Source: Paenisporosarcina antarctica
GTDB lineage: Bacteria; Bacillota; Bacilli; Bacillales_A; Planococcaceae
Reading direction: 5' to 3'
Length of the DNA stretch: 64,000 nucleotides
NCBI RefSeq assembly: GCF_004367585.1
Contig: NZ_CP038015.1
Location: 3,044,001 to 3,108,000 of the forward strand
Both the position numbers and the translations under genes were made by a program. The notes under the pieces are model-generated. The model did not search any database, was not told the origin of the DNA, and worked only from the letters and a program-made list of their open reading frames with translations. Shown here in pieces: positions 34,547-43,241 of the stretch (positions are counted from its first letter, which is position 1; every line of letters begins with the position of its first letter).

Positions 34547-36010
34547 CTAACCGACTGCTTTCTCTGGTAAAATCTCTTCTTCATCCTCATAGTCTAAAAT
34601 TATCCAATCTCTGCCTACTGTAATTCCTAGAAATAACTCATCACTTGGATTCTGAATTTCACTTTGAGGATACTTTTTGAACCACCAATACTTAGCTAGT
34701 ACATAATAACAAGCCGCTCCGACAACAAAACCAACTATAAAGGAATAGTTCGATAACCAAAACGCCGCTAAACCACCGACAATCCACGAGAACATTCCTG
34801 CTAAATTCACACCATTTAAATACCGATACTGTCCCTTGCTTTCATATAAATCCGGCACATTGACTCTCCGTTTTCTTAGAAGATAATAGTCAGCATATAA
34901 AATTCCGACAATCGCTGATAAGATTCCACCAATCGTTAAAAGAAAAGGAATAATTATATTAAACAAATTCCAAGGTTGAACCACCGTCCCAATAACACCC
35001 GCCATTATTACACCGACATAAAAAGGAACTTTAGGACCGCCAACATTAGAAAAAATCGTTGCTGCTGGTATTAAATTTGCTGAAACATTTGTTGACCACT
35101 GTGCGAAAACAATCATAATAAGTAAGACAGCAAGAACAATCCCACTTGCAGCTTCTTGTAAGGCAACAATTGGATCATAGTTCTTTACTGCAATATATGA
35201 AACCCCACCAATTACAACCATGAAAGTTTGTGTAAGTGGCAATGCAATCATATTGCCGATGATTGCATTTTTATTGCGTTTAAACCAATTCTTTTCATGT
35301 TGAGGAGCCTTTACAAATCGAGAGATAGAAGGGATATCGGCTGCTAATGTTGCCCAAAAGCCCATATTAGTAAAAATGACTACTACAAATGCTGTAAAAA
35401 CCGCAGCACCAGTAACCGGACTCTCAATCCAAGACCAAACATTTCTTCCTTCTTGAATGGCTAAATCTGATAAAGATGTATATATCCAAATCGAAATTAA
35501 AATGATGATGGGTGCTGCTAAATCTGCAAAACGCTCGACCGCTTTAATACCAAGTGATGTATTAATGAGTTGTGCAGCTGCAAATAATACATAACATAAA
35601 AACCAATTATCAAATCCAAATAACGTAAATAGAATACCGTTTAAAGCAGCTGATCCAAAATACGTATTAATACCGAACCAAAATGAAGCAGTGATCCCTC
35701 TTACAATGGATGGTATATGTGTACCTAGCGTACCAAATGGCGCTCTCATATAAACTGGGAAGGATAAGCCATGTTCAATACCGATGTCCCCAGTTAATGT
35801 AATAAAAAACCCAATTGCTAGTGCACCAATTAATGTAGCAAGCACAACCCATCCTAAAGATAGGTTTTGGACTCCTGAACCTCCAATTGCAAATGCAGCT
35901 AAAACCACAGCCATCCCAATCCACATGTTAGAAAACCCAAACCTACCAATTTTTCTTTCTTTATGCGCAATAGGTAGTAAATCAGGGGACTTTAAATAAG
36001 TTTTTTTCAT
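34547..36010 (-). CDS. NCS1 family nucleobase:cation symporter
   Basis: The 487-residue permease has about twelve membrane segments. The NCS1 pattern is clear: KIGRFGFSNMWIGMAVVLAAF around TM1, GLSFPVYMRAPFGTLGTHIPSIVRGITASFWFGINTYFG around TM3, and QWSTNVSANLIPAATIFSNVGG in TM8. NCS1 carriers take up uracil, cytosine, allantoin or hydantoins with H+ or Na+. As it follows dihydropyrimidinase by about 80 bases in an operon with PreA/PreT, a uracil or dihydropyrimidine substrate is most likely (inference). ATG start with a GGGAG site about nine bases upstream. Confidence 0.9.
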   Translation of the reverse strand: MKKTYLKSPDLLPIAHKERKIGRFGFSNMWIGMAVVLAAFAIGGSGVQNLSLGWVVLATLIGALAIGFFITLTGDIGIEHGLSFPVYMRAPFGTLGTHIPSIVRGITASFWFGINTYFGSAALNGILFTLFGFDNWFLCYVLFAAAQLINTSLGIKAVERFADLAAPIIILISIWIYTSLSDLAIQEGRNVWSWIESPVTGAAVFTAFVVVIFTNMGFWATLAADIPSISRFVKAPQHEKNWFKRNKNAIIGNMIALPLTQTFMVVIGGVSYIAVKNYDPIVALQEAASGIVLAVLLIMIVFAQWSTNVSANLIPAATIFSNVGGPKVPFYVGVIMAGVIGTVVQPWNLFNIIIPFLLTIGGILSAIVGILYADYYLLRKRRVNVPDLYESKGQYRYLNGVNLAGMFSWIVGGLAAFWLSNYSFIVGFVVGAACYYVLAKYWWFKKYPQSEIQNPSDELFLGITVGRDWIILDYEDEEEILPEKAVG

Positions 36011-36088
36011 TATTTTTTCTCCCTTTTTTTGCTCTTTACCTTAGTAACTCCTGCTACATATATTCAATTGACTTATCGTTTGGTATTG

Positions 36089-37504
36089 CTATTGTAAAGC
36101 TTCAACTTTTGCACGGTTAGAAAGTTGTACATGCTTGCCTCGTCTTAAATAGTTCCCCATGCCTGGTTTACCAACGAATTGCTTGTCTCTTATGACAAAT
36201 TCTCCACGACTAAGGACAGAAACAGGCTCCCCCGTCACTTTCAACCCCTCAAATGCATTGTAATCAACGGCCATATGATGACTGTTAACTGAAATGGTCC
36301 GCTCGATTTCCGGATCGAAAATAACGATATCCGCATCACTTCCAACTGCAATCGTTCCTTTTTGTGGGAATAATCCGAATAACTTTGCTGAACGAGTTGA
36401 TACGATATCTACAAATTCATTAACATTGATTCTTCCTTTTTTAACTCCTTCTGAAAAAAGCACACTAAATCGATCTTCGATAAAAGGACCGCCATTTGGA
36501 ATTTTGGTAAAATCACCTTTCCCCAAGTCCTTTTGTCCATTAAAATCAAAAGAGCATTGATCAGAACCAACCGTTTGAAGTTGACCACTTTTTAATGCGT
36601 TCCACAATGCTTGTTGATGTTTCTTTTCTCGTAAAGGTGGAGACCAAACGTATTTTGCTCCTTCAAAATCAGGTTTTTCAAGAGCAGATTGATCCAGAAC
36701 TAGGTATTGAGGACAAGTTTCCCCATACACTGTAAATCCTTTGTTTCTCGCCTCTGCAATTTTATCAACCGCTTCTGCGCAAGTGACATGAACTACGTAC
36801 AACTGGGATTCAGCTAAACCTGCTAATAAACATGCTCTTCCAGTTGCTTCTCCTTCGATTTCAGGTGGTCTCGTCAGCGCATGATAGATTGGATCAGTGT
36901 TTCCTGCCGCTAACGCTTCTTTTGTTAAATAATCGATGACATCTCCATTTTCAGCATGAACCATTACAAGAGCTCCATGTTTTTTTGCCATTACAAGTGT
37001 TCGAAACAACGTCTCATCGTCTGCCTGAAGAACATTTTTGTAAGCCATAAACACTTTAAAAGAAGTGATGCCTTCTTCCTCGATGACTTGAGGAATTTCA
37101 GCTAAAACACGCTCATTGATTTCGCCAATCATTAAGTGAAATCCGTAATCGATTACTGCCTTATCTTTAGATTTTGCATGCCAAGTTTGAATCGCTTTTT
37201 TTAGTGGCTCACCTTTATTTGTTAAACAAAAATCAATAATGGTTGTTGTTCCACCGAACGCAGCTGCGATTGTCCCTGACTCAAAATCATCTTTACTTAC
37301 CGTTCCTCCAAATGGCATTTCTAGATGAGTATGCGGATCTATTCCGCCGGGGAATAGATAACATCCTTTCGCATCAATAACTTCCATGCCAGCACTTGGC
37401 AGATCTAAACCAATTGCTGTGACCTTTCCGTTATCAATGAGCACATCCGCATTAAACGTTTCTGTAGCCGTAATAATCGTTCCATTTTTAATCATTTTTT
37501 TCAT
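36089..37504 (-). CDS. hydA: Dihydropyrimidinase
   Basis: This 471-residue cyclic amidohydrolase opens 5,6-dihydrouracil to N-carbamoyl-beta-alanine. Metal ligands are seen in GIDPHTHLEMPFGG (HxH), the carboxylated lysine in GITSFKVFMAYKN, and further histidines in VMVHAENGDVID and LYVVHVTCAEA, with the metal Asp in GSDQCSF. The start is ATG at 37504: AAGGAG lies seven bases upstream, unlike the alternative at 37522. It lies 36 bases after preA on the same strand. Hydantoinase activity cannot be excluded, but the neighbouring PreA/PreT and beta-ureidopropionase fix the pathway. Cytoplasmic, probably a tetramer. Confidence 0.93.
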   Translation of the reverse strand: MKKMIKNGTIITATETFNADVLIDNGKVTAIGLDLPSAGMEVIDAKGCYLFPGGIDPHTHLEMPFGGTVSKDDFESGTIAAAFGGTTTIIDFCLTNKGEPLKKAIQTWHAKSKDKAVIDYGFHLMIGEINERVLAEIPQVIEEEGITSFKVFMAYKNVLQADDETLFRTLVMAKKHGALVMVHAENGDVIDYLTKEALAAGNTDPIYHALTRPPEIEGEATGRACLLAGLAESQLYVVHVTCAEAVDKIAEARNKGFTVYGETCPQYLVLDQSALEKPDFEGAKYVWSPPLREKKHQQALWNALKSGQLQTVGSDQCSFDFNGQKDLGKGDFTKIPNGGPFIEDRFSVLFSEGVKKGRINVNEFVDIVSTRSAKLFGLFPQKGTIAVGSDADIVIFDPEIERTISVNSHHMAVDYNAFEGLKVTGEPVSVLSRGEFVIRDKQFVGKPGMGNYLRRGKHVQLSNRAKVEALQ

Positions 37505-37540
37505 AACAATTCTCCTTTTCAATGTAGAAAATAGATTTTG

Positions 37541-38806
37541 TTATCCTTTTAAACTAGCAAAAGCGTGTTGACGATCATTCCAAGACATAGCTATTTTCTC
37601 GCGTGGAAGCTCTAACATACTGATCGCCCCTTCCTCAGGGCATACAATGGCACATAAATTACATCCAACGCAATCTGCTTCGCGAACTTTAAGATATTTA
37701 TTGCCATTTGGATCTGTAAGCATATCGATACATTGATGTGCTGTATCTTCACAGGCAATGTGGCATTTATTGCAATTGATGCAAACATCCGTATTAATTT
37801 TTGCTACTGTACGATAATTTAAGTCTAAATTTCCCCAATCGGAATACTTCTCTACCGATTTCCCAATAAGTTTATTAACCGATGAAATACCCTTGTCGTC
37901 AAGATAGTTATTAAGTCCATCAATCATATCTTCGACAATACTAAATCCATGATGCATGGCAGCTGTACAAATTTGAACATTTGTAGATCCCATCAACATG
38001 AATTCAACTGCATCTCTCCAATTTGAAATGCCACCGATACCTGATATAGGAATAGTAATATTTGCGTTTCTAGCACATTCAGCGACCATATTTAGCGCTA
38101 TCGGTTTAACCGCTGGTCCACAATAGCCACCATGAGCTCCTTTTCCTGCTACATTCGGAATTGTATTCCATGTATCTATATCGACTCCTGCTAAGCTATT
38201 TATTGTATTAATCATACTAATAGCGTCTGCTCCACCTCTTACAGCAGCTTTAGCTGTCATCGTTATATCAGTAATGTTCGGCGTTAGCTTCACAATGACT
38301 GGGGTTCTAGCTACTTCTTTCGCCCACATCGTTTGCGATTCAACTAGATCCGGCTGCTGTCCTGAAGCTGCGCCCATCCCACGCTCTGCCATTCCATGAG
38401 GACATCCGAAGTTTAACTCAAGGCCATCTACCCCAACATCTTCTACTCGTTTGACAATTTCATGCCATTTTTCTCTGCTAGGTTCAACCATTAATGAGGC
38501 AATAATTGCGTGATTAGGAAAACGTTTTTTCGTCTCATAAATTTCTTTTAAGTTGACTTCAAGTGGACGATCAGTAATCAGTTCAATATTGTTAAAACCA
38601 GCCACTCTTCTTCCATTAAAACTAACTGCGGCAAACCTTGAAGAGGTATTAATAATTGGTTCACCCAACGTTTTCCAAACCGCTCCACCCCAGCCGGCTT
38701 CAAAAGCACGTTGAACTTGATACCCTGAATTTGTTGGTGGTGCCGAGGCCAGCCAAAATGGATTTGGCGACTCGATTCCAGCAAGATTACTCCTTAAATC
38801 CGCCAT
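37541..38806 (-). CDS. preA: NAD-dependent dihydropyrimidine dehydrogenase subunit PreA
   Basis: The 421-residue catalytic subunit reduces uracil or thymine to the dihydro form. An FMN barrel related to dihydroorotate dehydrogenase starts NPFWLASAPPTNSGYQ. The catalytic cysteine is in NFGCPHGMAERGMG, equivalent to the active-site Cys of mammalian DPD. GGISNWRDAVEFMLMG binds the flavin phosphate. Two C-terminal 4Fe-4S clusters follow: CINCNKCHIAC and CVGCNLCAIVCP. ATG with AGGAGG seven bases upstream. It lies 49 bases after preT; the two subunits form the complex that mammalian DPD fuses in one chain. Confidence 0.95.
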   Translation of the reverse strand: MADLRSNLAGIESPNPFWLASAPPTNSGYQVQRAFEAGWGGAVWKTLGEPIINTSSRFAAVSFNGRRVAGFNNIELITDRPLEVNLKEIYETKKRFPNHAIIASLMVEPSREKWHEIVKRVEDVGVDGLELNFGCPHGMAERGMGAASGQQPDLVESQTMWAKEVARTPVIVKLTPNITDITMTAKAAVRGGADAISMINTINSLAGVDIDTWNTIPNVAGKGAHGGYCGPAVKPIALNMVAECARNANITIPISGIGGISNWRDAVEFMLMGSTNVQICTAAMHHGFSIVEDMIDGLNNYLDDKGISSVNKLIGKSVEKYSDWGNLDLNYRTVAKINTDVCINCNKCHIACEDTAHQCIDMLTDPNGNKYLKVREADCVGCNLCAIVCPEEGAISMLELPREKIAMSWNDRQHAFASLKG

Positions 38807-38855
38807 CAGAATTCCTCCTAAGCAAATGATAGTAAATGACTACTTATTTGATTGA

Positions 38856-40229
38856 TTATGCGCTTTCGATACTTATCTTTTTAAGTTGTTGATGAATGGC
38901 ATAGGCTGCTTTTTTTCCATGCTGTGCTGCTGAAACGACCATTGCTTCTCCTTGGCCTTCACCGAATATGAAATCACCTACGGCATACACTTTGGGATTG
39001 GACGTTTGATATGTTTCGAGATCAATTTTCACGACGCCCTTTTTCTGCTCGAGTCCAAATGCGTCCATTAAATTAAGGTATCTCGTTTGACCAATCGCTT
39101 TAATAACCGCATCAACTTCTATAATAAATTCAGAACCTTCAACAGGCATAGGTCGACGGCGTCCATCAGTTCCTGGTTCACCTAATTCCATCTTGATACA
39201 TTCCATTTGCTTTAATTGGCCATTATGGTCCCCAATTAAACGAGTCGGTGCTGTTAGCCACCTAAATTCAACGTTATCTTGCTTTGCGAATTCATACTCA
39301 AACTCATAGGCTGTCATTTCTTTTTGAGAGCGGCGATACAGAATTTTCACATTTTCTGCGCCTAACCTTACAGAACAAGTAGCAGCATCAATTGCCGTAT
39401 TCCCCGCTCCGATTACAACGACACGTTTGCCAACTAAGTCATCTGATATCTCTTTTGTTTTTGAATCTTCCACAAACTGAATCGCATCGTGAACCCCTTT
39501 TAACTCTTCTCCTTCAATTTGAAGCATTGAACCTTTTGACATACCAACAGCCAAAATGACAGAATCATAAGTTTCGAGAATTTCTTTAACACTAATATCT
39601 TGTCCAACAGTGATATTTGTTTTGATTTGAACTCCTAAATTTTCTACCTGATCAACTTCCCATTGAGCAACTTTTTGTGGTAAACGGAAAGACACAATTC
39701 CATACGTATTTAGTCCACCAGCTTTTGATTTCGATTCATAAATCGTAACTTCGTAGCCTAAGCGTGCAAGTTCTCGAGCAGCTGACAAACCAGCGGGACC
39801 TCCGCCGATAATGCCTACGCTCATTCCATTCTTTTCCCCTGCTTTAAATAATATTTGTTCATTTTTAATCGCCCAATCCGTGGCATAGCGCTGTAAATCT
39901 CCGATCATTATTGGCTTGGTCGAATGATTTAACACACATGCTCCCTCACAAAGTTCTTCAGTCGGACACACGCGAGCACAACTGGCCCCAATTGGATTTG
40001 CCTCCATAATGGTTGTAGCTGAACCTTTTAAATTTCCAGAAGCAATTTTTTTAATGAAAGAAGGAATATTAATTGCTGTTGGACATGCTTGAATGCACGG
40101 CGCGTCGTAACAATAGAGACAACGATTGGATTCATCCATTGCCTCTGCCGGTGTAAGACCAGCTTTCACTTCTTCAAAATTCCGGTTTAATGTAGCCAAT
40201 GAAACAAAGGTTTTATTATCATCTCTCAT
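38856..40229 (-). CDS. preT: Dihydropyrimidine dehydrogenase subunit PreT (GltD-like)
   Basis: This 457-residue electron-input subunit takes electrons from NAD(P)H by FAD and passes them through Fe-S clusters to PreA. The N-terminal cysteine sets CLYCYDAPCIQACP and GASCARVCPTEELCEGAC bind 4Fe-4S clusters. FAD fold GIIGGGPAGLSAARELARLG and NAD(P) fold VVVIGAGNTAIDAATCSVRLG follow, with AVGDFIFGEGQGEA near the end. The start is ATG at 40229: GGAGG lies seven bases upstream; earlier in-frame ATGs overlap that site. It lies about 60 bases after the beta-ureidopropionase gene. Confidence 0.94.
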   Translation of the reverse strand: MRDDNKTFVSLATLNRNFEEVKAGLTPAEAMDESNRCLYCYDAPCIQACPTAINIPSFIKKIASGNLKGSATTIMEANPIGASCARVCPTEELCEGACVLNHSTKPIMIGDLQRYATDWAIKNEQILFKAGEKNGMSVGIIGGGPAGLSAARELARLGYEVTIYESKSKAGGLNTYGIVSFRLPQKVAQWEVDQVENLGVQIKTNITVGQDISVKEILETYDSVILAVGMSKGSMLQIEGEELKGVHDAIQFVEDSKTKEISDDLVGKRVVVIGAGNTAIDAATCSVRLGAENVKILYRRSQKEMTAYEFEYEFAKQDNVEFRWLTAPTRLIGDHNGQLKQMECIKMELGEPGTDGRRRPMPVEGSEFIIEVDAVIKAIGQTRYLNLMDAFGLEQKKGVVKIDLETYQTSNPKVYAVGDFIFGEGQGEAMVVSAAQHGKKAAYAIHQQLKKISIESA

Positions 40230-40291
40230 CTTCATACCTCCCATTGTGAAAAAATAGAGTAATTGAGCTATTATCTTAAGTAATTAAGAAT

Positions 40292-41182
40292 TTACTCATT
40301 GATACTTGACATTGCTCCATACGTTTCCGGTCGACGATCCCTAAAAAATTGCCAAGTGTTGCGTACTTCTCTAATCAGTGCCTTGTCCATTACGCCAATA
40401 ACAACTTCATCTTGATCACGACTACCAATTGATACCATGCTTCCTCTTGGGTCAACTAAATATGACTGACCATAAAACTCTCCAAGATTCCAAGGACCTT
40501 CTGTTCCCACACGGTTAATTGCCCCTACATAGTAACCATTGGCAACGGCATGAGCTGGTTGTTCTAGTTTCCATAAATATTCCGATAGTCCCGCTACAGT
40601 CGCTGAAGGATTAAAAACAATTTCAGCTCCATTCAAACCTAGTAGTCTTGCACCTTCTGGGAAATGGCGATCATAACAAATATATACGCCTACTTTTGCA
40701 AACTGAGTATCAAAGACGGGATACCCTAAATTCCCTGGCTTAAAGTAATATTTCTCCCAGAATCCATTTCCATCATTCCCTACATTGACTTGTGGAATAT
40801 GATGTTTACGGTATTTACCTAGATAAGAACCATCCGCATCAATGACAGCTGCTGTGTTGTAGTAAGTAGCAATACCGTCTCGTTCATAAATTGGTAAAAC
40901 AATAACCGTTCCTAGCTCTTTAGCTAACGCCTGGAATTGAATCGTCGTTGGTCCGTTTGGTACTTCTTCTGCAGCTTCATACCATTTCGAATTTTGCTCT
41001 GTACAAAAATAGGGTCCATAAAATATTTCCTGTAAACAAATAATTTGAGCACCTTTAGCGGCGGCATCTCTTACTAATTTAATATGCTTTTCAATTGCTT
41101 TATCTTTATGAAGCTGAACAGGTTCATTTCCATCAACATCATTGGATGCTTGAATTAACCCAATTTTCACTTTATTAGTCAT
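40292..41182 (-). CDS. pydC: Beta-ureidopropionase (N-carbamoyl-beta-alanine amidohydrolase, nitrilase fold)
   Basis: This 296-residue nitrilase-superfamily enzyme has its catalytic triad visible: Glu in IICLQEIFYGPYFC, Lys in GKYRKHHIPQV, Cys in GVYICYDRHFPEGAR. It releases CO2 and ammonia from N-carbamoyl-beta-alanine to give beta-alanine, the third step of reductive pyrimidine breakdown. N-carbamoylputrescine amidase is a close relative, but the surrounding hydA-preA-preT settle the choice. The start is ATG at 41182: AAGGGGA lies eight bases upstream; the frame from 41218 has no site. First gene of the operon that runs to 34272. Confidence 0.9.
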   Translation of the reverse strand: MTNKVKIGLIQASNDVDGNEPVQLHKDKAIEKHIKLVRDAAAKGAQIICLQEIFYGPYFCTEQNSKWYEAAEEVPNGPTTIQFQALAKELGTVIVLPIYERDGIATYYNTAAVIDADGSYLGKYRKHHIPQVNVGNDGNGFWEKYYFKPGNLGYPVFDTQFAKVGVYICYDRHFPEGARLLGLNGAEIVFNPSATVAGLSEYLWKLEQPAHAVANGYYVGAINRVGTEGPWNLGEFYGQSYLVDPRGSMVSIGSRDQDEVVIGVMDKALIREVRNTWQFFRDRRPETYGAMSSINE

Positions 41183-41395
41183 ATACAAAGTCCCCTTTTC
41201 TAAATTTAATATCGTCATGTAAACATGTATTATTTATTAAACAGAAATCGTAGAACAGTCCTTCTTTATAACCATCATGTAATCACTGAAAAAATTCAAC
41301 ATTCTGACTTTATTAAGTGGTAATACACTTTACTTACATTCGTTATAGAATCCGGTTTTCCTTTATTAATTGTTATTATTTCTTACATTAGCAAA

Positions 41396-41430
41396 CAAAA
41401 GCCTTAATCATTCTCAGACTAAGGCTTAAA
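41396..41430 (-). terminator. Terminator after the aminotransferase gene
   Basis: On the minus strand AAGCCTTA pairs with TAAGGCTT around 12 bases and is followed by TTGTTTGC. It separates the aminotransferase transcript from the pydC operon, so the latter has its own promoter in 41183-41395. Confidence 0.6.
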
Positions 41431-41473
41431 TAAGAAAGATTCATCCTTAGATATAAGTAGAAATATTCGCCTG

Positions 41474-42817
41474 TTAAAGTGAATGTATGACTTCTTTAAA
41501 CACTCTAACAAGGAATGTAAACTCATCTTCAGTCATGCTTAACGGTGGAGCTAAAGTGAGAACATTGTTATAGCCTTCTACGGTATCACCATTTTTTCCG
41601 ATAATAAGTCCTTTTGCTTTGCATGCGGCAATCATTTCATTCACTTTTTTCAATTCTAGTGGTTTTTTCGATTCTTTATCTTCTACTAACTCAACACCGA
41701 TTAATAATCCCTTACCACGAATATCTCCTACATTTGGATGACTATTGAGTTCAGCCAATTCACTTAATAATCTAATTCCTAGACGACTTGATTGTTCAAT
41801 TAGGTTTTCTCTTTCAATAATTTCTAAGTTTTTAAGGGCTACAGCACATGCAGCAGGATTTCCTCCAAACGTATTAATATGGCGGAAATGTTCATAGTCA
41901 TCTGTCCCTTTAAACGCTTCGTAAATCTCACGTTTCACAGCCGTTGCAGATAAAGGAAGATACGAGCTGGTTAGACCTTTTGCCATTGTAATAATATCTG
42001 GTTTGACATCATAATTCATAAAACCAAAAGCTTTACCAGTACGCCCAAAACCACAAATGACTTCATCACAAATCAATAAGGCCCCGTTTTCTTCACAAAT
42101 ACCTTTTACTTGCTTCATATAATCTTCATCCGCAATAAGAACACCACCACCCGTAATAATTGGTTCCAATATTACTGCAGCAATGGTGTTAGACAGTTCC
42201 CACTTCATCGTACGATCAATTTCTTCTGCACATGCTTTGCTAAATGATTTTGCCGTATGATAATCTGGAAAGCGATAACTGTCAGGTGGAGTTACATGTA
42301 AGAACCCCTGTGCCAATGGCTCATATTTGTATTTCCTTTGAGCCTGACCTGTCGCTGAAAGCGCTGCCATTGAACTCCCGTGATAAGAACGATAACGTGA
42401 AATTATCTTGTATCGTCCGTGATCCCCATTTTGTTGATGGTATTGTCTCGCAATTTTAAATGCTACCTCATTTGCTTCTGAACCACTGTTTGAAAAGAAA
42501 ATAACATACTCATCACCTAACCACTCGTTCAACTTTTCCCCTAATTTAATTGCAGGAAGATGACTTTGTGTTAAAGGATAAAAAGGTAATTCTTGTAGCT
42601 GTTCGTACGCAGCTTCCGCTAATTCTTTTCTTCCATAACCAACGTTCACTGACCATAAACCAGACATGCCATCTAAATATTTATTCCCCTCTGTATCCGT
42701 AATCCATGCTCCTTGGCCAGATTTGACAACCATTGTGGAAGGATTGTATTTTTTCATCGAATGCCAAAGATATTTTTCATCTTTTTCCTCTAACTGATTC
42801 TTTTGTTCAGTTTGCAT
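41474..42817 (-). CDS. Class III aminotransferase, probably beta-alanine:2-oxoacid
   Basis: This 447-residue PLP enzyme has the pyridoxal lysine in DIITMAKGLTSSYLPLSA, the Asp in LLICDEVICGFGRTG, and phosphate-binding SNSGSEANEVAFKIAR. It belongs to the omega-amino acid:pyruvate/beta-alanine group. Beside the pyrimidine cluster it would move the beta-alanine amino group to pyruvate or 2-oxoglutarate, leaving malonate semialdehyde. The start is ATG at 42817: AAAGGAG lies eight bases upstream; the TTG at 42835 overlaps that site. It is divergent from glutamate dehydrogenase, and its upstream region carries repeated GTCTAT motifs. Confidence 0.88.
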   Translation of the reverse strand: MQTEQKNQLEEKDEKYLWHSMKKYNPSTMVVKSGQGAWITDTEGNKYLDGMSGLWSVNVGYGRKELAEAAYEQLQELPFYPLTQSHLPAIKLGEKLNEWLGDEYVIFFSNSGSEANEVAFKIARQYHQQNGDHGRYKIISRYRSYHGSSMAALSATGQAQRKYKYEPLAQGFLHVTPPDSYRFPDYHTAKSFSKACAEEIDRTMKWELSNTIAAVILEPIITGGGVLIADEDYMKQVKGICEENGALLICDEVICGFGRTGKAFGFMNYDVKPDIITMAKGLTSSYLPLSATAVKREIYEAFKGTDDYEHFRHINTFGGNPAACAVALKNLEIIERENLIEQSSRLGIRLLSELAELNSHPNVGDIRGKGLLIGVELVEDKESKKPLELKKVNEMIAACKAKGLIIGKNGDTVEGYNNVLTLAPPLSMTEDEFTFLVRVFKEVIHSL

Positions 42818-42863
42818 ACTTTCAACTCCTTTCAATTTCGTTGAAATCTTGTCTAATTACCCG

Positions 42864-43105
42864 TATGGATAAATTGTCTATTTTCATAATTTTTCTAAGC
42901 TATATCTCTATATGTCAAAATCAACATTTTAATTACCTTCTGCATATTTGTTTCAATATTCAGACTACATTAATATTATATCTTACCAACTTCTTCCTAT
43001 CATTAGACACACTGTAAAATGAAGAGAGTCATTCAATGGACGATATGGATAAACTGTCTATTTTTTTTGGAAAGAGACCCATTTTAAAAAGTTAAGATAG
43101 ACAAT
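42864..43105. promoter_or_regulatory. Repeated motif between the aminotransferase and gdh, candidate operators
   Basis: TATGGATAAAYTGTCTATTT occurs as direct repeats at 42864 and 43044, exactly 180 bases apart, differing at one base (Y). An inverted partial copy, ATAGACAAT, is at 43097-43105. The copies lie in the shared upstream region of two divergent amino-group genes. A common regulator binding TTGTCTAT is the simplest reading. Confidence 0.6.
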
Positions 43106-43136
43106 AGATAGGAACTAATCCGTATGAAAGTTCAGT

Positions 43137-43164
43137 AAATTATTCTTTAAGCAAAGAATAATTT
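43137..43164 (+). promoter_or_regulatory. Perfect 12-bp inverted repeat upstream of gdh
   Basis: AAATTATTCTTT and AAAGAATAATTT are separated by AAGC, about 80 bases before the gdh start. No T-run follows, so it is an operator candidate or leader hairpin rather than a terminator. Confidence 0.45.
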
Positions 43165-43241
43165 CTATCCTTTTGAATGATTACATCGGCCTCGTTAGGG
43201 TATAAATAGACTAGACGATATTATTACCGGAGGTGCAATAC

